Shown piece by piece: positions 34,603 through 43,578 of a DNA stretch of 64,000 nt (within the stretch, counting starts at the first letter, position 1; each line of letters begins with the position of its first letter). Position numbers and translations under genes: made by a program. The notes beneath the pieces were generated by a model. That model was not told the origin of the DNA and ran no database searches. It saw only the letters and a list, made by a program, of their open reading frames with translations. Source of the DNA: Streptomyces broussonetiae. Its GTDB lineage: Bacteria; Actinomycetota; Actinomycetes; Streptomycetales; Streptomycetaceae. Where the stretch lies: assembly GCF_009796285.1 (NCBI RefSeq), contig NZ_CP047020.1, positions 9,114,001 through 9,178,000 of the forward strand, given 5' to 3'.

Positions 34603-35915
34603 GCCGCGTCCCCCTGCAGGTGGGGGTAGAGGGGGAACGCGGAGGCGAGCTTCTCGACGCGGTCGCGCAGCAGGTCCGCGCGCTCGTCGCCGATCCGCTC
34701 CTCCTTCAAGGCCTGGGCGACGATGTCGGCGACCTCCCGGAACTCCGCCTCGCCGAAGCCCCGGGTGGCCAGGGCCGGGGTGCCGATGCGCAGGCCCGAG
34801 GAGACCATCGGCGGGCGGGGATCGAACGGTACGGCGTTGCGGTTGACGGTGATTCCGATGCGGTGCAGCCGGTCCTCGGCCTGCTTCCCGTCCAGTGCGG
34901 AACCGCGCAGGTCGACCAGGACCAGATGGACCTCGGTGCCGCCGGTCAGTACCGTGATCCCGGACTCGGCCACGTCGTCGGCCAGCAGCCGGCCGGCGAG
35001 CGTCCGGGCGCCGTTCAGGGTGCGCCGCTGGCGCTCCCTGAACTCCTCGCTCGCCGCCACCTTGAAGGCCACGGCCTTCGCCGCGACAACGTGCTCGAGC
35101 GGTCCGCCCTGCTGGCCGGGGAAGACCGCGGAGTTGATCTTCTTGGCCAGGCCGGCCCACCTGAGGATCACGCCTCCGCGCGGGCCGCCGAGGGTCTTGT
35201 GCGTGGTCGTCGTGACGACATCGGCGTACGGCACCGGGCTCGGGTGCAGACCGGCGGCCACCAGCCCGGCGAAGTGGGCCATGTCCACCATGAGGTAGGC
35301 CCCCACCTCGTCGGCGATCCGGCGGAACGCGGCGAAGTCCAGGCGGCGGGGGTAGGCCGACCACCCCGCGACGATCATCCTGGGCCGGTGGGCCAGAGCG
35401 AGCTGCTCGACCTCGTCCATGTCGATGCGCATGTCGGACTCGCGCACGTGGTACGGCACGACGTTGTACAGCTTGCCGGAGTAGTTGATGCGCATGCCGT
35501 GGGTGAGGTGCCCACCGTGTGCCAGGTCGAGGCCCAGGATCGTGTCGCCGGGCTCGAGCAGCGCGAACATCGCGGCCGCGTTGGCCTGGGCACCCGAGTG
35601 CGGCTGCACGTTCGCGGCCTCGGCGCCGAACAGCTCCTTGACCCGGTCCATGGCCAACTGCTCGATGACATCGACGTGTTCGCAGCCGCCGTAGTAGCGG
35701 CGGCCCGGGTAGCCCTCGGCGTACTTGTTCGTCAGCACCGAGCCCTGGGCCTCCATGACGGCCGCCGGGGCGAAGTTCTCCGAGGCGATCATCTCGAGCG
35801 TCGACTGCTGGCGGTGCAGCTCGGCGTTCACCGCGGTGGCGACTTCCGGGTCGAGCCGGCCGAGCGGGAGGGTGAGGGGGGAGTCGAATGTGCTGGTCGA
35901 CGGGGTCGTTGCCAT
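34599..35915 (-). CDS. glyA: Serine hydroxymethyltransferase
   Basis: This 438-residue PLP enzyme interconverts glycine plus 5,10-methylene-THF with serine plus THF. Motifs are EMIASENFAP, the NVQPHSGAQAN loop, VDMAHFAGLVAAG, and the PLP lysine Lys240 in VVTTTTHKTLGGPRGG. As first gene of the sox operon it uses the methylene-THF that sarcosine oxidase makes and the glycine it releases, giving serine. This is probably a second glyA, since a housekeeping copy is normally elsewhere. Its promoter region holds a perfect palindrome shared with the divergent GntR gene. Confidence 0.95.
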   Translation of the reverse strand: MATTPSTSTFDSPLTLPLGRLDPEVATAVNAELHRQQSTLEMIASENFAPAAVMEAQGSVLTNKYAEGYPGRRYYGGCEHVDVIEQLAMDRVKELFGAEAANVQPHSGAQANAAAMFALLEPGDTILGLDLAHGGHLTHGMRINYSGKLYNVVPYHVRESDMRIDMDEVEQLALAHRPRMIVAGWSAYPRRLDFAAFRRIADEVGAYLMVDMAHFAGLVAAGLHPSPVPYADVVTTTTHKTLGGPRGGVILRWAGLAKKINSAVFPGQQGGPLEHVVAAKAVAFKVAASEEFRERQRRTLNGARTLAGRLLADDVAESGITVLTGGTEVHLVLVDLRGSALDGKQAEDRLHRIGITVNRNAVPFDPRPPMVSSGLRIGTPALATRGFGEAEFREVADIVAQALKEERIGDERADLLRDRVEKLASAFPLYPHLQGDAA

Positions 35916-35949
35916 CTGTCCACCATCCTGGGGGCCAACTAATGCGCAA

Positions 35950-35961
35950 CTGATATATCAG
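35950..35961. promoter_or_regulatory. Palindromic GntR operator between glyA-sox and gntR
   Basis: CTGATATATCAG at 35950-35961 is a perfect 12-base palindrome in a short AT-rich island 35 bases from the glyA start and 50 from the gntR start. FCD-type GntR repressors bind short palindromes of this kind. It is the obvious control site for both directions. Confidence 0.65.
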
Positions 35962-36011
35962 ACGTGTGCGGTACGGTATGGGAGCTGGCCGGACAGGTCA
36001 AGGGGGCATTG

Positions 36012-36677
36012 ATGCAGCAGGTGGCGACCGAGCCCACAGGCGAGGAGCTGTCCCTCGCCGAGCGCGCTTACCGCGCCATCCGTGACCGGCTCGTCATGCT
36101 CGAGATCCGCCCGGGCGCGCCGATCAACGAGGACCAGCTGGCGCAGTCCCTCGGCGTGGGCCGTACGCCGGTGCGCGAGGCCCTCAAACGGCTGCAGTAC
36201 GAGCGCCTCATCACCACCTACCCGCGCCGTGGCACCTTCGCGACCGAGGTCAACATCACCGACCTGGCCCACATCTCCGAAGTGCGCCTGGAACTGGAGC
36301 CCCTGGCCGCCGCCCAGGCCGCACGGCGCGCCACGGCCACCGACCGGGCGGCTTTGACGGCGGTGCGGCGGGAACTCGGGAGCGTGGATCCCGGCCGGCA
36401 CGCCGCCGCCGAGCTGATGCATCTGGACCTTCGGGTGCACCGCGCCATCTACGCCGCCACGCACAATCCGTACCTGGAGGACACCCTCGTCCGCCACGAC
36501 AACCTGGCCACCCGCATCTGGTGCCTGTTCGTCGACCGTCTGTCCGACATGGCCGGCCACGTCGCGGAGCACGGACCGTTGATCGAGGCGATCGTCGCCG
36601 GTGATCCGGACAGGGCCGCCCGACTCGCCCGCGGCCACGTCGAGGGCTTCGAACGGGCCATCCGCGACGCCATCTGA
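36012..36677 (+). CDS. GntR family regulator (FCD domain), likely controls glyA-sox
   Basis: This 221-residue FadR-type regulator has a winged HTH (about 12-80; LSLAERAYRAIRDRLVMLEI, LAQSLGVGRTPVREALKRLQ, YPRRGTFATEVN) and an FCD ligand domain (about 88-215; ISEVRLELEPLAA, LDLRVHRAIYAATHNP, HGPLIEAIVAGD). Conserved Asp and His residues for a metal are present. The ATG at 36012 has AAGGGGG upstream. It is divergent from glyA and probably senses sarcosine, glycine or a related compound; the effector is inference. Confidence 0.9.
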   Translation: MQQVATEPTGEELSLAERAYRAIRDRLVMLEIRPGAPINEDQLAQSLGVGRTPVREALKRLQYERLITTYPRRGTFATEVNITDLAHISEVRLELEPLAAAQAARRATATDRAALTAVRRELGSVDPGRHAAAELMHLDLRVHRAIYAATHNPYLEDTLVRHDNLATRIWCLFVDRLSDMAGHVAEHGPLIEAIVAGDPDRAARLARGHVEGFERAIRDAI

Positions 36678-36860
36678 GACGGCGCCGTCCGGCTGTGCGG
36701 CCACCTACGCGCGGTCCCGCCGGTGGCTTTGCGATGTGCCCGGCGCGGCCGTTGCTGCTCCGCGTCGCTGCATGGCCCCCCCGCCGAACACCCCACCTGT
36801 GGCGGGTGACGCGATCGAACGCCGCGTCCGCGCAGTGCGCTGCTGCGGGCGAGAGCGCGC

Positions 36861-38258
36861 TCAGAGGTTGATCATGTGGCCGGCGAGGCCGTGGAGGGCG
36901 TCCTGTACCGCTTCGCTCAGGGTGGGGTGGGCATGGACGTTCCTGATCAGCTCGGTCACCGTGAGGTCCCATTTCTGGGCGAGGGTCAGCTCCGGGAGCA
37001 GTTCGGTCACGTCCGGGCCGATCAGGTGGGCGCCGAGCAGTTCGCCGTGGCGGGCGTCGCTCACCAGCTTCACGAAACCGGTCGTGTCGCCGAGCCCGTG
37101 CGCCTTGGCGTTGGCCGTGAAGGGGAACTTCGCCGCCCGGACGTCGAAGCCCTGCGCGCGCGCCTCGGCCTCGGTCCAGCCGAAGCTGGCGATCTGGGGC
37201 CGGCAGAACGTCGCACGCGGGATCATCCGGTAGTCCAGCTCCATCGTCTCCGCGCCGGCGATGCTCTCGGCGGCGACGACTCCCATCGCCTCGGCGGCGT
37301 GGGCCAGCATCAGCTTCGCCGTGACGTCGCCGATGGCATAGATGTGCGGCCGGCTGGTGCGGCAGTGTCCGTCCACGTCGATCGCACCGCGGTCGGTCAG
37401 CCGTACTCCCGTGGAGCCCAGCCCGTAGCCGGCGGTGCGCGGCTGGAACCCCGTGGCCTGCAGAACCCTCTCGGCCTCCAGGACCTGCTGTGCGCCACCT
37501 TGCCGGACCGTCACACGGACACGGTCCGTGCCCTCCTCGATGGACTCCACGCGGGCGGAGGTCAGCACGTTGATCCCCTGCTTCTTGAACCGCCTGGCCA
37601 GCTCGGCCGACACCTCCTCGTCCTCCAGCGGCGCGATCCGGTCGAGGAACTCGACCAGCGTCACCTCGACGCCGTAGGAACGCAGCAGATACGCGAACTC
37701 GACCCCGATGGCGCCCGCCCCGGCGATGATCAGACTCGACGGAAGGGTGTCGGCGAGGATCTGGTCCTCGAATGTCACGACGCGCCTGCCCAGCGCCGTG
37801 CCGGGGAGCAGCTTCACGGTCGCGCCGGTGGCGATGATGCAGGAGCGGAAGGAGAGCGTCGTCTCGCCGTCGCGCAGGCGTACCTGCATCGTGTACGGGT
37901 CGATGAAGGTGCCCTGGCCCTCGAACTGGGCGATCTTGTTCTTGCGCATGAGATAGCCGACGCCTTTGACGCGGCCGTCGGCCACCGTCCGGCTCCGCTC
38001 GTAGGCGCTGCGGTAGTCCAGGCGCACATCCCCGCTGATCTTCACGCCGAACTTGTCCGCGTCGTGCAGGATCAGCTGTGCGACCTCGGCGTTGCGCAGC
38101 AGCGCCTTCGCCGGAATGCAGCCGATGTTCAGGCAGACGCCGCCCCAGAAACGGCCCTCCACGACGGCCGTGCGAAGCCCCAGCTGCGCGCAGCGGATGG
38201 CCGCCACGTAGCCGCCGGGGCCCGCTCCGAGGACGACGACGTCGAAGTCAGTGTCCAT
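36861..38258 (-). CDS. lpdA: Dihydrolipoyl dehydrogenase
   Basis: This 465-residue flavoprotein is the E3 of 2-oxo acid dehydrogenases and the L-protein of glycine cleavage. FAD motif VVLGAGPGGYVAA (8-20), redox-active pair Cys42 and Cys47 (GGVCLNIGCIPAKALL), NAD motif AGAGAIGVEFAYLL, YAIGDVT, and the catalytic His/Glu in NVHAHPTLSEAVQDA. The ATG at 38258 has GGGAGA at proper spacing; ATGs at 38264 and 38288 are alternatives. The nearby sox operon produces glycine, so a link to glycine cleavage is possible, but gcvTHP are not here. Confidence 0.93.
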   Translation of the reverse strand: MDTDFDVVVLGAGPGGYVAAIRCAQLGLRTAVVEGRFWGGVCLNIGCIPAKALLRNAEVAQLILHDADKFGVKISGDVRLDYRSAYERSRTVADGRVKGVGYLMRKNKIAQFEGQGTFIDPYTMQVRLRDGETTLSFRSCIIATGATVKLLPGTALGRRVVTFEDQILADTLPSSLIIAGAGAIGVEFAYLLRSYGVEVTLVEFLDRIAPLEDEEVSAELARRFKKQGINVLTSARVESIEEGTDRVRVTVRQGGAQQVLEAERVLQATGFQPRTAGYGLGSTGVRLTDRGAIDVDGHCRTSRPHIYAIGDVTAKLMLAHAAEAMGVVAAESIAGAETMELDYRMIPRATFCRPQIASFGWTEAEARAQGFDVRAAKFPFTANAKAHGLGDTTGFVKLVSDARHGELLGAHLIGPDVTELLPELTLAQKWDLTVTELIRNVHAHPTLSEAVQDALHGLAGHMINL

Positions 38259-38291
38259 GTCCATATCTCCCACGCTGTCCGTCGGCACCGT

Positions 38292-38993
38292 TCACGGCGC
38301 CGGTTCCAGGAGTTCCACGGGACCGGACAGCGCCGCGCGCACCCGGTGGGACACCTCGTCCACCAACACCTCGGGCCCGCCGCGCCCGATCGCGTCCATG
38401 GTCTGGGCCGCCACCTCGGCGGCCGCCACCTTGGGGACGTCGGCACCCGCCGTGGCCTCGGTGTCCACGGGGCCCACATGCACCCCGACGACCAGGGTCC
38501 CCTGCCGGCGCAGACCGGCGCGCCGGGCATTGGTCAGCGACCACTCGGCAGCCTTCGACGCCGCGTAGCTCGGCCACCGGTTGTTCACCCGCCAGGACGC
38601 CACCGACAGCCTGTTCACCAGGGCTCCGCCGCCGTTGGAAGCGAGGACCGGAGCGAAGGCCCGCGAGACCGCCCAGGTGCCCAGGTAGTTCACCTCCAAC
38701 TCGCGCCGAGCGCCCTCCAGGGAACCCTCGAGCAGGCCCGGACCGGCCTGGATACCGGCATTGTTGATCACGATGGTGGCGTCCGACGCCGTAGCCGCCG
38801 CGGCCGTGATCTGGGCCGAGTCGGTGACATCGAGGTGCAGCGTCCGGACTCCCGGCTCCCGGACCTCGGCGTCGGGATTGCGGACGCCCGCATAGACCTT
38901 GGCGGCGCCCCGGTCGAGCAGAGCCCGGGTGAACGTGAGTCCGATGCCCCTGTTCGCGCCGGTCACCACCGCGACCGCTCCCTTGATCTCCAT
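38292..38993 (-). CDS. Short-chain dehydrogenase (SDR)
   Basis: This 233-residue classical SDR has TGANRGIGLTFTRALLDRGA at the cofactor site, NNAGI, SVAS with a Ser, and YAASKAAEWSLT for Tyr and Lys. DVTDSAQITAAA follows the NADP-selecting region. It ends 33 bases upstream of lpdA in the same direction. The substrate is unknown. Confidence 0.85.
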   Translation of the reverse strand: MEIKGAVAVVTGANRGIGLTFTRALLDRGAAKVYAGVRNPDAEVREPGVRTLHLDVTDSAQITAAAATASDATIVINNAGIQAGPGLLEGSLEGARRELEVNYLGTWAVSRAFAPVLASNGGGALVNRLSVASWRVNNRWPSYAASKAAEWSLTNARRAGLRRQGTLVVGVHVGPVDTEATAGADVPKVAAAEVAAQTMDAIGRGGPEVLVDEVSHRVRAALSGPVELLEPAP

Positions 38994-39255
38994 GGCCGCA
39001 AACCTCGATTCGTCCGTTGCCGCCGATGCCCACACGAAGCCATGGCCCCCTCCCGGGGGAGACCGCGCACGGCCGGCACAGCTTGAACGCTGGCCGCTCG
39101 CCGGCCGACCTGCAACCGGGGACTCGAACCCGGACGAGTCACAGCCGGTGGCGGCCCCGGCGCTTCACCGGATGACAGCCGGAACAGCGGGCAACACAAT
39201 CAGCACACGGCACATTTCTGGTGAATCGCCACAACAACCTCGAACGCGGGATGCG

Positions 39256-40623
39256 ATGAATTCCTGGGACAGCGCGAAGAAGCCGCAGGCGCCCGGCTCC
39301 GAACCCGGCGGCTCCGACGAGGGTTCGCAGGACGCGCCGCCGCCGCCCGAGCCGCGGCAGGCGCGCGCCGGGACTCTCGTACGACGCGGCAGGCTGTGGT
39401 TGTTTCCCACGGTCCTGAGCGCGCTGGTCGCCGTGGCGTTGTCGCTGCTCTACATGGGTGGCACGGTCGACCCGAACGGCAACCTGCACCGGCTGCCGAT
39501 CGCCGTCGTGGATACCGACACCGGCCGGCCGCTGCCCGGTCAGCGGCAGAACCTGGGCGCCCAGGTGACTGGCGCGATCACCGCATCGGCCACTGGTGAG
39601 CGTGTGGAGTGGCAGCGGCTCACCAGCGCACAGGCACAGGATCAGCTGTCCTCGGGAAGGCTCTACGGGGCCCTGGTCGTCCCGGCCGACTTCACCGACT
39701 CCGTAGCCGCGTTGACGACGGCGCACGCCGCCAGGAAGCCGACGCTCACCGCACTGACCAATCCGGGAGTCGGCAGCCTGGGCTCCTCGTTGGCCAGTCA
39801 GATCACTCAAAACGCCGCCCACCAGGCCTCGCTGGAGGTCGGTCGGTATCTGCTGGAGAGCAACGCCGGCAAGGGAGCCGACGCCCGGACCCGGCTTTTC
39901 CTCGCAGATCCCGTCACCGTCGCCACAGCGGTCGGCCACCCCATCGGCCGGCACAGCGGCCTGGGACTCACGGCCTTCTACTACACGCTGCTGCTCGTAC
40001 TCTCGGCCTTCGTCGGAGCCAACATCGTTCACAACGGCGTGGACGCGGCCCTCGGCTACGCCGACAACGAAATCGGCCCCTGGCACACCCGTCGCCCCAC
40101 CGTCGCGATCAACCGCACGCAGACGCTGCTGCTCAAGATGGCCATGACCGCGGGCATCATCGTGCTCACCACCAGCCTCGTCATGGTGGCCACCATCGCC
40201 GTCCTCCGTATGGACGCCTCGCACCTGCCGCTGCTGTGGGCCTTCTCCTACTGCGCCAGCCTGGCGGTGGGCCTGGGCGTGCAGGCCATCAACGCGGCGT
40301 TCGGCGGCATCGGGCAGATCGTGGCCATGTTCGTGTTCATCGCCCTGGCACTGCCCTCGTCCGGAGGAGCCGTTCCGCTGCAGGCCGTCCCCGGCTTCTA
40401 CCGCTTCCTGGGCGAGTTCGAGCCGATGCGGCAGCTCAGCGACGGAACGCGGGCCATCCTCTTCTTCGACGCCCGGGCCGACGCAGGCCTGACCCGGGCC
40501 TGGACCATGATCGCGGTCGGCTGGGCCCTCGCCTTCGCGTTCGGTTTCGGCATGACCCACTACTACGACCACAAGGGCCTGCAGCGTCTGACGCCCGCGC
40601 CGGTACCCGGGGCCACTGACTGA
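39256..40623 (+). CDS. YhgE/Pip (SNG1-like) ABC-2-type membrane protein
   Basis: This 455-residue membrane protein has a charged, Pro-rich cytosolic N-terminus (1-45), one transmembrane segment (about 50-70), a large extracytoplasmic domain (about 75-270; LPIAVVDTDTGRPLPGQRQN, LTSAQAQDQLSSGRLYGALVVP, NPGVGSLGSSLASQI) and five C-terminal membrane segments. The layout is that of the YhgE/Pip and SNG1 (DUF3533) group. Relatives are type VII secretion or drug/antibiotic export factors, or phage infection proteins; the cargo is unknown. Confidence 0.8.
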   Translation: MNSWDSAKKPQAPGSEPGGSDEGSQDAPPPPEPRQARAGTLVRRGRLWLFPTVLSALVAVALSLLYMGGTVDPNGNLHRLPIAVVDTDTGRPLPGQRQNLGAQVTGAITASATGERVEWQRLTSAQAQDQLSSGRLYGALVVPADFTDSVAALTTAHAARKPTLTALTNPGVGSLGSSLASQITQNAAHQASLEVGRYLLESNAGKGADARTRLFLADPVTVATAVGHPIGRHSGLGLTAFYYTLLLVLSAFVGANIVHNGVDAALGYADNEIGPWHTRRPTVAINRTQTLLLKMAMTAGIIVLTTSLVMVATIAVLRMDASHLPLLWAFSYCASLAVGLGVQAINAAFGGIGQIVAMFVFIALALPSSGGAVPLQAVPGFYRFLGEFEPMRQLSDGTRAILFFDARADAGLTRAWTMIAVGWALAFAFGFGMTHYYDHKGLQRLTPAPVPGATD

Positions 40624-40644
40624 CGTCGCGGGCGAACGGAGACC

Positions 40645-41080
40645 TCATGCTGCCGGCGCGGCACTGCCGTGCGGCACGCCGGTCGGCGGGAGCTGCCAGG
40701 GGCGCACGAGTACGGTGCCGGCCTTGCCGGGCCGTACCGCGTGTGCCACGGCGTCGGCCAGTTCGCCGAGGCCGTAGGGGGCGGCCACGTCGAAGTGGAC
40801 ACTGAGCGCCAGAGCCATCGGCTTGGCTGCGGCGACGTCGGACGCCCCGCCGCTCGGCGGAGACCTCGGACAGCCAGCGGCCGATGTTCTTGCCCTGCAT
40901 CGTCAGCGCCTTGTGCAGCAGCGTGGACGTGTGCGGCGAGATCGGCTCGTGGGCCATCTGCCCGTAGCTGACCAGCCTCCCACCCGGCGTCAGCAGGTCC
41001 GAGGCTTTCCGCGAGCTTTCCGCCGATCGGGTCGAACGCCACAGCCACCGGACGGCCCGCTGCCACCTCGGTGCCGGGCG
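40645..41080 (-). pseudogene. MDR-family quinone oxidoreductase remnant (C-terminal half, frameshifted)
   Basis: The C-terminal half of a zinc-less MDR oxidoreductase is spread over three frames: PVAVAFDPIGGKLAE, then (shift near 41010) RKASDLLTPGGRLVSYGQMAH to NIGRWLSEVSAE, then (shift near 40850) MALALSVHFDVAAPYGLGEL to the stop at 40645. The N-terminal catalytic domain is missing and its place is taken by the F420-reductase remnant. Confidence 0.7.
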
Positions 41081-41424
41081 ACCCACTCGCTGCCCGTGAG
41101 GTCGCCGACGTCGTACCGGCCCCGCCAGGGCCGCCGCGAACTGGTTGGTCGTGTCGACGACGATCTTTCCGGACCAGGCGGTGAGGTCCGTCAGGTTCGG
41201 GACGGTGAAGAACGGGACCGAGAGGAACACGAGCTCCGGTTTCGCCGCTTCCTCGGCCGTCCCGGCGTGGGCCAGGGTCCCAGCTCGCCGACGAGCGTGT
41301 GGGGGGTCTCCGGGCCCCGGCTGTTGCCGATGACCACCTCATGGCCGTGCCGCACGGCCTTGTCGGCGACCGCCCGGCCCACCTCGCCCGCACCGAGAAC
41401 GCCGATGCTGCTGTGCGTCGTCAT
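41081..41424 (-). pseudogene. F420/NADPH oxidoreductase remnant, frameshifted and truncated
   Basis: The start is intact: TTHSSIGVLGAGEVGRAVADKA is the Rossmann motif of coenzyme F420-dependent NADP reductases. The frame breaks near 41280, continues as LAHAGTAEEAAKPELVFLSV and FFTVPNLTDLTAWSGKIVVD, and breaks again near 41110. The sequence then runs into the MDR remnant. About 100 C-terminal residues are missing. Confidence 0.7.
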
Positions 41425-41507
41425 GGTGTTCGTCCTTGACGTCCTTGATCGTGTGCACGTGATGGATGCCCCGGTTCGGGGACGCCGACGACCGGTGGCT
41501 GTTGCCG

Positions 41508-42230
41508 TCAGAAGTAGTGGACGTCGCTCAGGTCGATACTGATCAAGAGGTGATCGTGGTCGGGCCGCCCGTCGGCCCGGCGGAGGTGGGCACGGCGCTT
41601 GGTGGGGAACCTGATTCCGTCTGCTTCCTCGAAGTCGTAGACATACTGTGCTGCCGCGAAACCTCCGGCGATGTCGACGTGGTAGTCGTGGCGCCTGAGG
41701 AGACGGTCGTCCCCGAAGTAGAAGTCCTGGACCGTGCTGTGGGACGCGATGTCGTCCGGGAAGGTGACCCGCAGGCAGCGCCATCGTTCCGTCGGCGACT
41801 CGTCCCAGGGTTCCGCCTCCTCCACGCCCATACCGTTCATGACCGCGAAGAACGGCGTGGTCAGGTACGTCCACAGGGCGTAGCCGTTGAAGTAGGCGCG
41901 GTCCAGCGGGTCCCAGGGTGTTTCCAGGGTGTGGCCGGTGAATGCCTGGCGCGGGTTGAGGCGCTCGGCCACGACGGTGCCGTCGGTGCGTTCGATCGCG
42001 ATGCGTCCGGGCGTGAAGTCCGATCGCTGCTCGGGGGCCCCGAAAGGACACACCGAGGCGTGTTCCTCGTGCAGGCTCACGGTCATCCGGCGCGGCTGCA
42101 GATCCTGGGGCAAGCCCTTGGCCGCGAAGAGTTCTCCGTCGCTGACCAGAGTGGCGGTCGCGGTCGTGAGGCGGGCCCACCGCTTCGTGCCGCCGTGGGC
42201 CTCGAGAACTTCCGTGAGTAGGTCGTTCAC
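41508..42230 (-). CDS. Hypothetical protein (240 aa), lipoprotein-carrier-like
   Basis: This 240-residue protein starts at GTG 42230, overlapping the stop of a small upstream frame. It has no signal peptide or membrane segment. The pattern LLTEVLEAHGGTKRWARLTT at the start, followed by alternating strands (TATLVSDGELFAAKG, RMTVSLHEEH, FTPGRIAIERTDG) and WRCLRVTFPDDIASHST with DFYFGDDRLLRRHDYHVD, resembles LolA-like beta-sheet proteins. I do not recognise a family with known function. Related proteins are common in Streptomyces next to oxidoreductases. Confidence 0.6.
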   Translation of the reverse strand: MNDLLTEVLEAHGGTKRWARLTTATATLVSDGELFAAKGLPQDLQPRRMTVSLHEEHASVCPFGAPEQRSDFTPGRIAIERTDGTVVAERLNPRQAFTGHTLETPWDPLDRAYFNGYALWTYLTTPFFAVMNGMGVEEAEPWDESPTERWRCLRVTFPDDIASHSTVQDFYFGDDRLLRRHDYHVDIAGGFAAAQYVYDFEEADGIRFPTKRRAHLRRADGRPDHDHLLISIDLSDVHYF

Positions 42231-42487
42231 ATGTCCTCCATGTCCTCCACGGCCGACGGCGCCTGGTCCCCAGGTGTGCTCCAGCGCTCGCCGAGCGCAT
42301 CGACGATGACCTGAGCCGCTTCGCCCGCGTGGCAGAGAGCGATCGCGTCAGAGCCACCGGCGATCTCGGTGCCCCAGGCCTTGGGTGCGACCCCGGCCAG
42401 GGTATGGGCGGCACCTTCTGCACGGCAGCCGACGCGACTGCGTGTCGTTGGGCTCGGCCCCTCCGGCCTGCCGCAGGCGTTCGGCAT
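42227..42487 (-). CDS. Small hypothetical protein or gene remnant
   Basis: An open frame of up to 86 residues ends with TGA overlapping the next GTG start. Residues 35-86 (GTEIAGGSDAIALCHAGEAA, QVIVDALGERW) read like a real protein C-terminus, perhaps of a dehydrogenase, while the first 30 residues look random. I cannot assign it. It may be the 3' end of a gene lost by the deletion events around it. Confidence 0.3.
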   Translation of the reverse strand: MPNACGRPEGPSPTTRSRVGCRAEGAAHTLAGVAPKAWGTEIAGGSDAIALCHAGEAAQVIVDALGERWSTPGDQAPSAVEDMEDM

Positions 42488-42531
42488 GTACGCCTCGAGG
42501 CGGGTTCCGTCAGGTGCACGCCCGCCGGTCG

Positions 42532-43578
42532 TCAGTGCGGTGCGATCGAGCGGATGAGGTCTATGCCTCGGCCGAGATTGGCGACACGGGCCTCGAGCGT
42601 GTCCCCGGCCGGGTACAGGCGCACGGTGTCCACACCCGCCTTCTGCCAGACTTCGAGGCGCTCGCGGACCATGCTCTCGGTGCCGATCAGCGTGGTGGCC
42701 AGGACCATGTCGTCGGTGACCAGCGCGGCCGCGCCGGCGCGGTCGCCCGCCTGCCAGCGTTCACGCACCTGGGCCGCGATGTCCGCCCACCCCTGGCGGC
42801 TGTAGGCGTCGTTGTAGAAGTTGGTGGAGCCGGAACCCATGCCGCCGAGGGAGAAGGCCAGTTCCCTCTTGCGGCTGCCGATGATGTCGGCCAGGGCGCC
42901 CTCGTCGGTGACGATGTTGATCTCGGCTCCCTGGCAGACGTCGAGCTGCGCTCGCGTGCGGCCGGCCCGGGCGAGCCCCGTGTCGAGGTGCGTGAAGTAG
43001 GCACCGGCCCCCTCGGGGACGAAACTCGTGCCCAGCCAGCCGTCGGCGATCTCGCCGGTGAGTTCCAGCATTTTCGGGGAGAGGCTGGCGAGATACACCG
43101 CAACGGGCACCGCCGCGAGGCTGAGGCGCATGGGGCGGCCCTCGCCGTGGGGGAGCGGGATGGTGAACCGGCGGCCCTGGTAGGAGATCTTCTCCCCGGT
43201 GAAGGCGCTGCGGATGATCTCGACCGTCTCCCGCATCCGGGTCAGCGGGCGGCTGAACGGTACGCCGTGCAGTCCTTCGATGACCTGGGGTCCGGACGCG
43301 CCGAGACCGAGCAGGAAGCGGCCCTCGGACAGCTCGGCGAGGGTCATGGCGGTCTGTGCGACGGTCACGGGGGAGCGGGTGCCGAGCTGGATGACGCCGG
43401 ATCCCAGCAGTATCCGCTCGGTGCGTGCGGCGAGATAGCCCAGCGGCGAGGGGGCGTCACTGCCCCAGGCCTCGGCCACCCAGCAGATGTCCAGCCCCAG
43501 CCTCTCGGCCTCGAGGACGAAGTCGACGGTCTCGCGCCAAGGGCCGCTCGAGGCCTCGATGGTGGTCGCGGTGCGCAT
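42532..43578 (-). CDS. LLM-class (luciferase-like) F420- or FMN-dependent oxidoreductase
   Basis: This 348-residue TIM-barrel protein has LLM features: EAERLGLDICWVAEAWGSDA, LGSGVIQLGTRSPVTVAQTAMTLAELS, RFLLGLGASGPQVIEGLHG, and ADGWLGTSFVPEG. The QLGTRSP loop and GLGASGPQV are typical of F420-dependent members in actinomycetes. The ATG overlaps the stop of the SRPBCC gene (TGATG), so the two are an operon. The substrate is unknown. Confidence 0.85.
   Translation of the reverse strand: MRTATTIEASSGPWRETVDFVLEAERLGLDICWVAEAWGSDAPSPLGYLAARTERILLGSGVIQLGTRSPVTVAQTAMTLAELSEGRFLLGLGASGPQVIEGLHGVPFSRPLTRMRETVEIIRSAFTGEKISYQGRRFTIPLPHGEGRPMRLSLAAVPVAVYLASLSPKMLELTGEIADGWLGTSFVPEGAGAYFTHLDTGLARAGRTRAQLDVCQGAEINIVTDEGALADIIGSRKRELAFSLGGMGSGSTNFYNDAYSRQGWADIAAQVRERWQAGDRAGAAALVTDDMVLATTLIGTESMVRERLEVWQKAGVDTVRLYPAGDTLEARVANLGRGIDLIRSIAPH

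Noticed and set aside
39116..39133. tRNA T-arm-like sequence on the minus strand (GGTTCGAGTCCC type)
   Set aside because: The T-stem has a mismatch and no acceptor, D or anticodon arms can be built around it, so it is neither a tRNA nor a convincing attachment-site remnant.
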